A stretch of DNA of 40,685 nt from Bifidobacterium phasiani (GTDB lineage: Bacteria; Actinomycetota; Actinomycetes; Actinomycetales; Bifidobacteriaceae). The DNA is taken from assembly GCF_019331775.1 (NCBI RefSeq), contig NZ_JAHBBD010000022.1, positions 1 through 40,685 of the forward strand, written 5' to 3'. The notes beneath the pieces were generated by a model. It worked only from the letters and a program-made list of their open reading frames with translations. It did not search any database and was not told the origin of the DNA. Made by a program: the position numbers and the translations under genes. This document shows, piece after piece, positions 1 to 7,800 of this stretch; the stretch's first letter is position 1; the number at the start of each line of letters is the position of its first letter.

Positions 1-127
1 CCCTCGGCTTCACCAACCTCGGCAACTACATCACCAGAAGCCTCCTGCACGCCGGAGGATTCAGACAAACCATACGGGAACGAATCTCACAACCATGAAC
101 CCGACACACACGAAAACCGGAAGAGCC
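1..127 (+). mobile_element. Right end of an ISL3-type insertion sequence (partial)
   Basis: The window opens inside a reading frame that resembles a transposase C-terminus. Twenty-nine bases after its stop, the sequence ends with GGAAGAGCC at 119-127. Read from outside inwards this is GGCTCTTCC, the kind of terminal inverted repeat known for the ISL3 family. The left end is outside the window, so the inverted repeat partner and the 8-bp target duplication typical of ISL3 cannot be checked here. The boundary at 127 is inferred. Confidence 0.5.
3..98 (+). CDS. Transposase C-terminal fragment, ISL3-like
   Basis: Only the last 31 codons are present, running in from the left edge and ending in TGA at 96-98. 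The pattern GF-x-N-x-x-N-Y-x-x-R-x-L-L-x-A-G is how many ISL3-family DDE transposases end. The catalytic residues would lie outside the window. The codons are rich in G and C, closer to an actinobacterial source than to the low-GC genes at 1239-3096. Family assignment rests on this short tail plus the IS-like terminus that follows, so it is tentative. Confidence 0.45.
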   Translation, partial: LGFTNLGNYITRSLLHAGGFRQTIRERISQP

Positions 128-131
128 AGCA

Positions 132-1034
132 ATGAGCGAATTGATAAATACTGACGCGATCCAGCTATTTGAAGATAAAAAAATCCGCACCGCATGGGAC
201 GAAGAACAAGAAGAATGGTACTTTTCCATTGTGGACGTTATTTCCGTTTTGACCGGCACAGAAAATCCCCGCCGGTATTGGAGTGACTTAAAGCGGAAGC
301 TGAAAAAAGAGGGTGCGGTTGAGTTGTACGAGAAAATCGTACAACTGAAAATGCTGTCCTCCGATGGGAAAAGGTATAAAACTGACGTTGCCAATACAGA
401 ACAGCTATTGCGGATTATCCAGTCTGTTCCCTCCCCGAAAGCCGAGCCGTTTAAGGCGTGGCTGGCAAGGGTGGGCCGGGAACGGATTGAAGAAACCATT
501 GATCCGGAACAGGCCATTGACCGGGCGTTAGAAACCTATCTGAAAAAAGGTTATTCCGAGGAATGGGTACATCAGCGCCTTTTGGCAATCCGCATCCGCA
601 ATGAGCTGACAGACGAGTGGCAAAAGCGTGGCGTGGAAAAGGGAAAGGAATACGCAATCCTGACTGACGAGATTTCCCGCGCATGGTCTGGCATGACAAC
701 CCGGCAGTACAAGAAACTGAAAGGCTTGAAAAAAGAAAACCTCCGGGACAACATGAGTGATCTGGAACTGGTTCTGACAATGCTTGCCGAAGCTACCACA
801 ACGGAGATTTCTAAAACCGTAAAGCCCGCTACTTTTTCTGAAAATCAGAAAGTGGCGCAAAAAGGCGGTTCGATTGCGGGAAATACCCGGAAAGAGATTG
901 AAGATACAACGGGAAAGCCGGTGATTACTTCCCAAAACGCCAAAGACTTCCGGCAGCTTATAACGGATATTGTAGAGGATGCCGCCGCCATGCCAGAGAA
1001 AACAGAGGAAAAAGACGACAACAAGGATGAATAA
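132..1034 (+). CDS. BRO-family / DinD-like protein
   Basis: This 300-residue protein has a Bro-N domain over roughly residues 8-110 (WYFSIVDVISVLT, then LLRIIQSVPSPKAEPFKAWL). A conserved C-terminal part follows (KGYSEEWVHQRL, AWSGMTTRQYKKLKGLKKEN, GGSIAGNTRKEIE). Bro-N proteins are phage and ICE DNA-binding regulators or antirepressors; DinD of E. coli shares this architecture. The start is family-typical, so the protein looks complete. The ATG lies only 4 bp after the presumed IS end, and the purine-rich GGAAGAG before it belongs to the IS, so native transcription and translation signals have probably been displaced. Its role in this element is not shown by the sequence. Confidence 0.85.
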   Translation: MSELINTDAIQLFEDKKIRTAWDEEQEEWYFSIVDVISVLTGTENPRRYWSDLKRKLKKEGAVELYEKIVQLKMLSSDGKRYKTDVANTEQLLRIIQSVPSPKAEPFKAWLARVGRERIEETIDPEQAIDRALETYLKKGYSEEWVHQRLLAIRIRNELTDEWQKRGVEKGKEYAILTDEISRAWSGMTTRQYKKLKGLKKENLRDNMSDLELVLTMLAEATTTEISKTVKPATFSENQKVAQKGGSIAGNTRKEIEDTTGKPVITSQNAKDFRQLITDIVEDAAAMPEKTEEKDDNKDE

Positions 1035-1044
1035 CGCCTACATT

Positions 1045-1156
1045 CTACGCATTTAGGCCGATAAAACCCCGCCATAGCAAGGCTTTTCTGGCGTGGTCGG
1101 CGGGCAGGCGGGACAGATTATCCAATCCCCGCCGAAACAGGCTTTGAAATGCGTAG
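1045..1156. repeat. 112-bp repeat with inverted ends, copy 1
   Basis: Begins CTACGCATTT and ends AAATGCGTAG, giving a 10-bp perfect terminal stem. A second copy in the same orientation is at 3215-3327. A nearly constant core in the middle contains AGCAAGGCTTTTC and GACAGATTATCCAATCCCC. An internal hairpin pairs GCCA with TGGC. Family unknown to me. Confidence 0.85.
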
Positions 1157-1171
1157 AAAACAACCCATAGG

Positions 1172-1218
1172 AAAACGCCGGACGCGGCGGCCTGTTGGCC
1201 CCTGCGTCCGGCGCTTTT
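1172..1218. terminator. Bidirectional intrinsic terminator
   Basis: A perfect 10-bp stem CGCCGGACGC (1176-1185) / GCGTCCGGCG (1204-1213) is followed by TTTT on the plus strand and flanked by AAAA on the other side. It sits just after the end of the leftward permease gene and would stop that transcript. It resembles the hairpin at 3609-3658, but in inverted orientation. Confidence 0.75.
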
Positions 1219-1238
1219 AACTTCTGTATTGGCTTTTA

Positions 1239-1871
1239 TCAAGTAATATCTTTTTTCTGATAGGCCATAACTGCGATTTTATGTGATACGAAAAAGAAAA
1301 TGGCAGCTATAATGAGTACAATATTGAATGGCAAAAGGATATTTCCTTTCACTGGAATAAACAGGTTGATAAGAAGTACCAGCGCAACAATAATGCCCGT
1401 CGAAGCCAAAAATGACATCAAAAAAACAATCTGCGATTTATCGGGGTCAAAAAAGTATGCACATGGAAGGCTAAAGCAGCCAGCAAACAAAGCAGCACTT
1501 ACCCCTATGGAGCCATACAGCAACAAAGAAGCCAATGTTATTTCAGCGCCAAAGATTGCAAGTACACCACATGGAATAAGGGCTGCCATGATCCCTAACA
1601 CAGAAAGAATAATAAAGAGAATGAATTTTTCTCCAATAATCTGGCTTCTTGACACTGGCATGGTAATTACGTTCTTACTCCATTTCGAGTTTGCATCGCT
1701 TGTGATACTGATAAAAACTGCTGTCGTGGCACATGGGGGAGCCAAAACCAAAAGCGCACTTGCTTCTATCAAAACCGAAAGGCCAAACCCCAAAACGATT
1801 AAACTACCGATTATTACAAGGATATTGCTTTTGGCAATATACAGGTCTTTCAATAAAAGTCCTTTCATCAT
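1239..1871 (-). CDS. ABC-2 type transporter permease
   Basis: A 210-residue hydrophobic protein with about six predicted membrane segments, including stretches near residues 17-45, 85-105, 115-135, 150-170 and 180-197, and few charged loops. Its first codon overlaps the stop of the ATPase gene upstream (ATGATGA), and GGGGGAAAG before it serves as ribosome-binding site, so the two are translationally coupled. It is the membrane partner of that ATPase. Together with the GntR gene this is the layout of YtrA-type, regulator-linked exporters, often involved in response to cell-wall-active compounds in Firmicutes. The substrate cannot be told. Base composition is clearly more A/T-rich than the surrounding ICE. 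Confidence 0.85.
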   Translation of the reverse strand: MMKGLLLKDLYIAKSNILVIIGSLIVLGFGLSVLIEASALLVLAPPCATTAVFISITSDANSKWSKNVITMPVSRSQIIGEKFILFIILSVLGIMAALIPCGVLAIFGAEITLASLLLYGSIGVSAALFAGCFSLPCAYFFDPDKSQIVFLMSFLASTGIIVALVLLINLFIPVKGNILLPFNIVLIIAAIFFFVSHKIAVMAYQKKDIT

Positions 1872-2719
1872 CTTTCCCCCTTTACATAGAGAAGCATAAT
1901 TTCGTCAATCGTTGCCGGAACCACCATTGCTTTCGGGTATTTCCTCTGCATTTCCTCTCTGTCTGAAACCAAAATCTGCCACTCGTAGTCCATTTTTCGA
2001 TACACAATAATATCGCTTTTGTCTAAGGCATCAAACTGGGCAGCCCCGCATTTGATGATGCCGTATTGCTCTGTTAATTCATCTTTCGGCTTGAAAAAGA
2101 CCACTTGCCCTTCATGGATAAACACGATGTAATCGGCAATTTTTTCTAAGTCACTGGTGATATGGGAAGAAACCAGTATGGAGTGTTCTTCATCCTGCAC
2201 GAAATCCAGCAGCATATCCAAAATATCGTCCCGGATTACAGGGTCAAGGCCGCTGGTCGCTTCGTCCAAAATCAGAAGTTTAGAATTGTGGGACAATGCC
2301 ACGGTGATTGCCAGCTTCATTTTCATTCCCTTTGAGAACTGTTTAATTTGTTTATCGGCAGGCAATGAGAATTTTTTCAAAAGGGACATATATGTGTGTT
2401 CGTCCCATGAATGATAGATATTCTTCATTACTCGGTTGAGCCTTTTGGGAGATAGGATTTCCGGGTAATTGCTGCCGTCAAAAACAACGCCAATCTGTTC
2501 TTTGGTATCATTGTCCAATTCTTCTTTCCCCATAATAGAAATATACCCTGCGTCCTTTTGAATAAGCCCCAAAGCTGCGTTAATTGTCGTGCTTTTCCCA
2601 GCGCCATTTTCGCCAATCAGCCCTACGATGGAACCTTCTGGAACAGAAAAAGAAACTTTATCCAAAACAAAATCCTTATATGTTTTGGTAAGCTCTGAAA
2701 TCGTCAAAGCATTGTTCAT
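1868..2719 (-). CDS. ABC transporter ATP-binding protein
   Basis: A 283-residue ATPase. It has a Walker A motif (GLIGENGAGKSTT), the signature region FSKGMKMKLAIT in place of the usual LSGGQ, Walker B LLILDEATSGLD, and a switch histidine in LVSSHI. The ATG at 2719 is chosen because AGGAGG (2727-2732 on the plus strand) lies 7 bp upstream; a TTG two codons earlier is less likely. The start is 2 nt after the GntR stop and the end overlaps the permease start, so the three genes form one operon. The C-terminal ~70 residues form the extra domain usual in YtrB/CcmA-like ATPases. Confidence 0.92.
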   Translation of the reverse strand: MNNALTISELTKTYKDFVLDKVSFSVPEGSIVGLIGENGAGKSTTINAALGLIQKDAGYISIMGKEELDNDTKEQIGVVFDGSNYPEILSPKRLNRVMKNIYHSWDEHTYMSLLKKFSLPADKQIKQFSKGMKMKLAITVALSHNSKLLILDEATSGLDPVIRDDILDMLLDFVQDEEHSILVSSHITSDLEKIADYIVFIHEGQVVFFKPKDELTEQYGIIKCGAAQFDALDKSDIIVYRKMDYEWQILVSDREEMQRKYPKAMVVPATIDEIMLLYVKGER

Positions 2720-2721
2720 AT

Positions 2722-3096
2722 TCAATCCTCCTCATACAAAAGTGTTAGTAGATCAACCAACTTATTCAGTGAAATTCCGCTTGTACGCGCTATTTCGATT
2801 GCCTCGCTGAAATGTTCCTCTATTTTCTTCTGCTGTTCCTCCAAATAAAAATCTTGGTTTTGGACAGAAACATAGCATCCCTTTCCTGCCGTCGTTTCTA
2901 TGAAACCGTCTGTTTGAAGGAGATCGTATGCTTTCTGCACTGTCAACACACTGATGTGCAATGATTTAGCCAATGCACGAATAGAGGGAAGTGCTTCACC
3001 AGCTTTCAGGTCGCCACTCATAATTTGGGTTTTAATTTGCGTTGCAATCTGTTCATAGAGTGGCCGACTTGTCTTGTTGCTTACAACAATCTCCAA
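2722..3096 (-). CDS. GntR/YtrA-family transcriptional repressor
   Basis: A winged-helix DNA-binding domain spans residues 1-75 (RPLYEQIATQIKTQIMSGDL, LPSIRALAKSLHISVLTVQK, DGFIETTAGKGCYV). A short C-terminal helical dimerisation region follows (QKKIEEHFSEAIEIA). The total of about 124 residues is right for the YtrA subfamily, which lacks a ligand-binding domain. The TTG at 3096 is preferred because the family begins with MEIV-like residues and the upstream frame runs through the promoter. It is first in the operon with the ABC exporter and probably represses it and itself through the palindrome at 3120-3144. Confidence 0.88.
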   Translation of the reverse strand: MEIVVSNKTSRPLYEQIATQIKTQIMSGDLKAGEALPSIRALAKSLHISVLTVQKAYDLLQTDGFIETTAGKGCYVSVQNQDFYLEEQQKKIEEHFSEAIEIARTSGISLNKLVDLLTLLYEED

Positions 3097-3119
3097 AATC
3101 TCACCGCCTTCCGTTCTGT

Positions 3120-3170
3120 ACTGTATCATATTGACAAGTACAGTATAATACGCAACAAGTCGGTTGTCAA
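3120..3170 (-). promoter_or_regulatory. Promoter and palindromic operator of the GntR-ABC operon
   Basis: On the minus strand, -35 TTGACA (3170-3165) and -10 TATACT (3147-3142) are separated by exactly 17 bp, a near-consensus sigma-70 promoter. An inverted repeat ACTGTA-N13-TACAGT (3120-3144) overlaps the -10 box. This is the expected layout for repression by the GntR/YtrA protein encoded just downstream. Confidence 0.8.
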
Positions 3171-3214
3171 TAGGGCAAGACAATTTCATGGAAATTTAAC
3201 AAATCGCCTCCTGT

Positions 3215-3327
3215 CTACGCATTTAGGGTGGTAATAAGCCAGCCGCAGCAAGGCTTTTCCGGCATGGTCGGCGGGCAGGCAGGACAGATTATCCAATCCC
3301 CACCAGAGAGGGCTTCTAAATGCGTAG
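3215..3327. repeat. 112-bp repeat with inverted ends, copy 2
   Basis: Same orientation as the copy at 1045-1156, about 113 bp, with CTACGCATTTA and TAAATGCGTAG at its ends. Relative to copy 1, the internal hairpin arm GCCA has become GCCG and its partner TGGC has become CGGC, a compensatory A-T to G-C change that keeps the stem. It lies between the GntR promoter and the HTH gene. Confidence 0.85.
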
Positions 3328-3364
3328 GAAAATGTTTCCGCCGCTGGTATTTCTCCCGGTTCTG

Positions 3365-3373
3365 TGTTATGCT
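3365..3373 (+). promoter_or_regulatory. Possible extended -10 promoter for the HTH gene
   Basis: TGTTATGCT fits an extended -10 element (TGn followed by a TATAAT-like hexamer) about 33 bp upstream of the start at 3407. No good -35 box is visible. This is a motif match only. Confidence 0.35.
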
Positions 3374-3406
3374 GATACAAGCATAAAAAAGACAGGAGTG
3401 TATAGG

Positions 3407-3601
3407 ATGCCCGAACAGGAAATGTTGCTGGACAGCGCCACGATTAAGGCCGCCGTCGCAGGCGAGAAGTGGGCTACGGAAAAAGTGATTGAACACTATA
3501 CCCCCATGATCGACGAGCTGGCCGTAGACGAGGATATGAAACAACACTTGATTATGAAACTGTTGGAAGCCCTGCCGAATTTCCCGATGGAGCAGGCATA
3601 A
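3407..3601 (+). CDS. Small helix-turn-helix ICE protein (HTH_16-like)
   Basis: 64 residues, starting at an ATG preceded by AGGAGTG (3394-3400). The sequence (TIKAAVAGEKWATEKVIEHY, then DEDMKQHLIMKLLEALPNF) matches the small helix-turn-helix proteins that sit near the regulatory end of many Firmicutes ICEs and resemble sigma-factor region fragments. It is transcribed opposite to the transfer genes and ends in the shared hairpin at 3609-3658. A regulatory role is likely from family and position; its target is not known. It is shorter than some relatives, lacking an insert after IDELA. Confidence 0.75.
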   Translation: MPEQEMLLDSATIKAAVAGEKWATEKVIEHYTPMIDELAVDEDMKQHLIMKLLEALPNFPMEQA

Positions 3602-3608
3602 AGGCAAA

Positions 3609-3658
3609 AAAACAGCGCCGGACGCAGAGGCCATACAGCCCCGCGCCCGGCGCTTCGT
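3609..3658. terminator. Terminator between convergent HTH and transfer genes
   Basis: GCGCCGGACGC (3615-3625) pairs with GCGCCCGGCGC (643-653 of the same kilobase) with one mismatch. On the minus strand it is followed by GTTTTTTT, so it would end the long leftward transfer transcript just after the gene at 3669. It probably also ends the HTH gene. Confidence 0.7.
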
Positions 3659-3668
3659 TATGTTTTAT

Positions 3669-3869
3669 TTACTCGTCTGTGAAATGGAACTGGTACGCCT
3701 CAAAGTCGGCGTCGGTCATGGTGTCCAGCTTGGTAAGGGTCTGGCGGGCCAGTGCCGCCATTTCCCCGTCCATATCCGGCTGCGCGGCATGGAGCTTCGC
3801 CATCGTCCTGCGCCGGTCGGCATTGTGATACAGACAAATCAGGTTTTCTTCCTCCACATTAAACTGCAT
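3669..3869 (-). CDS. Transposon-transfer assisting protein (TTRAP family)
   Basis: 66 residues beginning MQFNVEEENLICLY and ending DADFEAYQFHFTDE, the pattern of the small TTRAP proteins found at the end of Tn1549-like transfer regions. The second ATG (3869) is chosen because GGAGG lies 7 bp before it; an ATG two codons upstream overlaps the previous gene's stop but is too close to the Shine-Dalgarno. It is the last gene of the leftward operon. Its molecular role is not established beyond the family name. Confidence 0.8.
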   Translation of the reverse strand: MQFNVEEENLICLYHNADRRRTMAKLHAAQPDMDGEMAALARQTLTKLDTMTDADFEAYQFHFTDE

Positions 3870-3871
3870 TG

Positions 3872-4816
3872 TCATACCTCCAATTCGTTTTTCTTGGTGC
3901 GGGCCGGGGCCTTTTTCGGGGCTTGGGCCTGTTTGGTTTCGGATAGCTGCTTTCGGATGGAAGCGCGGGGCCGCCGCACTTCCTTGTCCCGGCTCTCGTC
4001 TTTGCCTATCATGGCATATATCCCATGCCGGTCTTTCATGCCGGTAAACACCAGCGATTTGTAGGGCAGCATGGAAAAGAGGCGGTCGGTGTCCCTGCTG
4101 GACGCGATCTGCGTAAAATAGGGGGACAGTTCCACCATGAAATGCGTCTTGTTGGGGCTGTTGGGGGCAGAAAGACCTTTCATTTCCGCAACAATGCGCT
4201 GGGCCTCATCCCGGATCAGGCGGTCATGCAGCGCCGTGACGTGGGCTTTGAAGTCGCCGGAAGCAAGCTGCTCCCGGCCTTTCTGCTCCTGCCGCCGCAC
4301 TTCCCGCAGGTTTTCCGGCTCATTGGGTTTTGCCTCATACCGCAGGAACGCCCCCAGCTTGGGGTCAGGCCGTCCGTCAAAATACAGGCTGGCGGGCTGT
4401 TCCCGGTTGCCCTTTTCATAGTGTAGGATGATGGTGTCGGCCTGTACCGCCTCGGCTGCGACGTGCCGGAAATGCTGGGGATAGTCCAGCTCATAGAGAT
4501 TGCCCCGTATCTTTCCGCCCACCTTGCCGGTCAGCTCCACGGCGTAGGCCAGAATACGGTCGCGGGTCTGCTCCCCATAAAAACGCCATGTGTTGTGCTG
4601 CCGGGTATCTTGCAGGAAAACGTCGCGCTCCCGAAAACAGTACGTCCCGGACGGGCGGGACATCCACAGCAGCGTTTTGTCCTCGGCCCTGTCACTGGCG
4701 GCGGCCTGCCGGATGATTTCTTTGTCAATTTCAAAATCGTTGCGGTAAAAGGCGGTGTTCTGGCGCATAAGCTGTTCCAGCGCGGCCAGCACATCCACAT
4801 TTTCAAATCTGTTCAC
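3872..4816 (-). CDS. ICE-conserved protein of unknown function, companion of the polyvalent protein
   Basis: 314 residues, GTG start at 4816 with GGAGGT 7 bp upstream, embedded in the end of the preceding gene. I see no catalytic motif. The N-terminal ~170 residues are mixed alpha/beta (FENVDVLAALEQLM, FRERDVFLQDTRQHNTW, YELDYPQHFRHVA). A helical middle part (EQLASGDFKAHVTALHDRL) precedes a domain with LPYKSLVFTGMKDRHGIYAM. It may belong to a large-polyvalent-protein-associated family (LPD16 is possible), but I cannot confirm this. The last ~30 residues (ASIRKQL...KKNELEV) resemble the end of the neighbouring 2,162-residue protein. The codons for ELEV also form the ribosome-binding site of the next gene. 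Confidence 0.75.
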   Translation of the reverse strand: MNRFENVDVLAALEQLMRQNTAFYRNDFEIDKEIIRQAAASDRAEDKTLLWMSRPSGTYCFRERDVFLQDTRQHNTWRFYGEQTRDRILAYAVELTGKVGGKIRGNLYELDYPQHFRHVAAEAVQADTIILHYEKGNREQPASLYFDGRPDPKLGAFLRYEAKPNEPENLREVRRQEQKGREQLASGDFKAHVTALHDRLIRDEAQRIVAEMKGLSAPNSPNKTHFMVELSPYFTQIASSRDTDRLFSMLPYKSLVFTGMKDRHGIYAMIGKDESRDKEVRRPRASIRKQLSETKQAQAPKKAPARTKKNELEV

Positions 4817-4819
4817 GGC

Positions 4820-7800
4820 CTACACCTCCAATTCTTTTGATTTTTCCCGCTGCGGCGGCTTTTTGGCCTGTTCCTCCTTGGCGGCTTTAAGCTGCGCCCG
4901 GATGGACGGCTTTTTCTGGCGCTGGGCGCTCTTGGACGCCGGGCGGGTCTGCTTCGGCTTCTTGTCCTCCGCCTTGGCTGCCTCGGCCACATCGAAAAGG
5001 GAAATCTGTTCCCCGGCCTTTGCTCTGGCTTCCAGTTCCCCCATCGACGGGGCATTGTTCAATACGCCGTCAATCATGTTGTAATTTTGCTCGGTGGACA
5101 TTTCAGCGGTCTTGATGGGGCTTTCCTGCATAAACTCCGGCACAGGGGTAAACCCGATGCTGTCACAGTAATGGGCTTCCTCCTTGCCACCGCGATTTAC
5201 CACAACAACGTCCGAAACGGACAGGCTGTGTCCCCGGAAACCGGCGGGCCGGTCGTCGGCGTTGAACGTGCGGTAAATATCCTCCAATGTGGTCTTTTTG
5301 TCCAGCGGGGCCGTGTAGACAAGCGCATAGTTTTTCCTGTCCACAGTAAGCCCTGCGGCCTGCAATTCCTCATAGGGCCGATAACGGAAGTCGCGCCCCT
5401 GTGGGCCAGCAGGCACTTGATAGATGGAAAAGGTGTCCCGTTCCGGCTGGTCGGCGCTGCGCTGGGCCAGCGTTTGTTCCGCCCGTTCCCGTACATCCTC
5501 CCGCAGCGGCAGCGTATAGAGGGTGGACGCAGAGGAAAAGCCCACGTTGTTGAACACATAGTCCACATCGGTTTCTTTCAAAGCTCCCGCTGTGAAGTAG
5601 TCTGCCCGCGTGGGGGTGTCGCTCACCTTGCCGTCTGCAATATCATGGCTCAATCCCGTTTCCAGATGGGTGCAGATTTTTCCGTCCACGGCCAGCGTCA
5701 CATAGTACCAGCCGATATAGCCGCCGGTCTGCTCGTCGGCCCCGTCGTTAAACTCCACATTCAGCAGCGTGTAGGGCTTTAGGCCCTTTTGGGCGGCGAT
5801 CTCGTTGTCCTTGGCCTCCCGCTGCAACAGAACAGGCAGGGCGGCTTCCTTGGTGGCCTGCACGATCTCCGGGTTAAAATGCACCAATGCACTATTGACA
5901 CATTCTGTCTGTACCTTTACGGTTTTGGACTTTGGCGTCAGGTGGTTGCCGATGAACAGGGACGCGCCGTTGTCAAAGTGGATGGACATATCACTGGTGC
6001 CGCGCCATTTGCCGGTACAGGGGGACGTGCGGATTTCGCCGGTCTTGCAGCCAAACGCCTGCGCGATTATATCAATCTTGCCTTGTAGGGGCAGGTCTTT
6101 GTAGCGGCCAGCGATTTCCACCGCCTTTTTCTGCAAGTCGGTCATGGGCTTGGCCTGCGGCCCGGCTTCCTGTTCCGGGGCAGGCTCCGGCTCTGGTGCT
6201 GCCTCCTGTTCGGGGGCCGGTTCCTGTGGCTGCTCCTGTTCCTTGGCGTACAGCTCCTTGACGGCCTCCTGCGTCAGCTCCCCGGTGTTGAGCTGATCCA
6301 GCAATTCCCGGCATTTTTCTTCCGTCCCCCCATAAAGAACCGCCCCGATTTTTATGGTGCCGTCCGCCTGCGGGACATAGGCTTGCAGCAAGTACAGGTT
6401 TTCCGGGCTGTCGCTGCGGGTGGCGGCGTGTACCCGGTAGACACATTCCTCCGGCTCGGCTTGGGCCTGTGCCATCTGCGCCTGCTGCTGCCGGATGCTG
6501 CTGCGTTGCAGCTCCGTGGGTTTCTCGCCGGTAAGGGGCTGAATACTTGAAATGCGGTCGGCGGCGTAATAGGCGTTCCCATTCAAAAGCCGCTGCCATG
6601 CCCCGACGCTTGGCGCCCATCGGAAGCCGTGTTCTTTTAGCTGCTGGCGGGCGTCAGCGTCCGGCTTATCTTCAAAGAACACCTGCAAACGGCTCTGTTC
6701 CCGGTTGGCCTCCACATGGCCGCCCTCAAACTCCCAGCCCACATAGACGGTTTCTCTGGCGCGGGTCAGGCTGTCGATCCGCTGCCGGATGCGGCGGATT
6801 TCCGCGTTGTTGTTAGACAGCTCCCAGCTCTGAAAGGGTTTCTTTTCATAATGCCAGCCGGACACCATAGCCGCTTTCAGCTTTTCAAGATTTTCAGGGG
6901 AAAGGTGCGGGCAGCCGTCCAGCGTACCGTGTTTGCGGTAGTAAGCGTTCACGGCTTTCATGGTTTCCTGCGCCTTTTCCAGACCGGCCAGCTTCTTTTC
7001 CAGCTTGGGGATGGCCTGCGGGTCGTCCTGCCGGATGCCGCCCATGCCGGTACTGCGGATTTTATCAAGCAGCCCTTGGATGTACTGCCATTCCTGCATA
7101 TTGCTGTCGCGGGCTGCGTTTTGTTTTTCTTTCTGGCGTACCGGGAAATTGGAACCACCGGCAATCAGGATGGAAGGAACACGGGCGTCAATAGCATAGC
7201 TGTGGTTCATGTTGGCGGCCAGCTTCCGGGCGTAGGTGTCAAGCAGGCTGTCGATTTTCTCATGGTACATGGGATCAACGCGCTTTTTCTGTGCCTGCGC
7301 GATTTCAAAGGCATTATCCACATAATGCCGGTACTCCGCCGTGGCGCTGCCGGGCTTGTAATCGGAATAGCTGCTCATCTCCTTGGCGCGGCGGGCCGCC
7401 CCCTCATTGATGGAATAATAGTAGTCGGACGCCGCAGGCTCCTTTGTCGGCTGTTCCGGGGCTTCCTGTTGTGGCGGCTCTTGGGCTTCCTCCGGGGCAA
7501 GCTCCGGCTCTGGTGCTGCCGAGGCCTCATAGCCAGCCGCCGCGTATTCCTCCACGGTCATACCGGCGTCAGCGGCTTCCTGTGCGATCTCGGCCTGTAC
7601 CTGCGCTTTGTAATCCTGCAAGCTCTGGTCGAAGTCAGAAAGTTTCGGCGGCTCCGGCAACTGATACTGTCCCTGATTGAGAAGCGGGCGGCACTCCTTG
7701 ACGTAGTTTTCCAGCGCCCCATAGTAGGCTGTTTCCTCCGGCGTCAGGGTTTCGCCGGACGCCAGACGGGTTTGCGCCTCCTGTTCCAGCCGGGACAGGT

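Noticed and set aside
1239..3096. Antibiotic resistance gene such as tet or van in the ICE
   Set aside because: Only a generic GntR-ABC-2 exporter is present. Its motifs do not identify a known resistance determinant.
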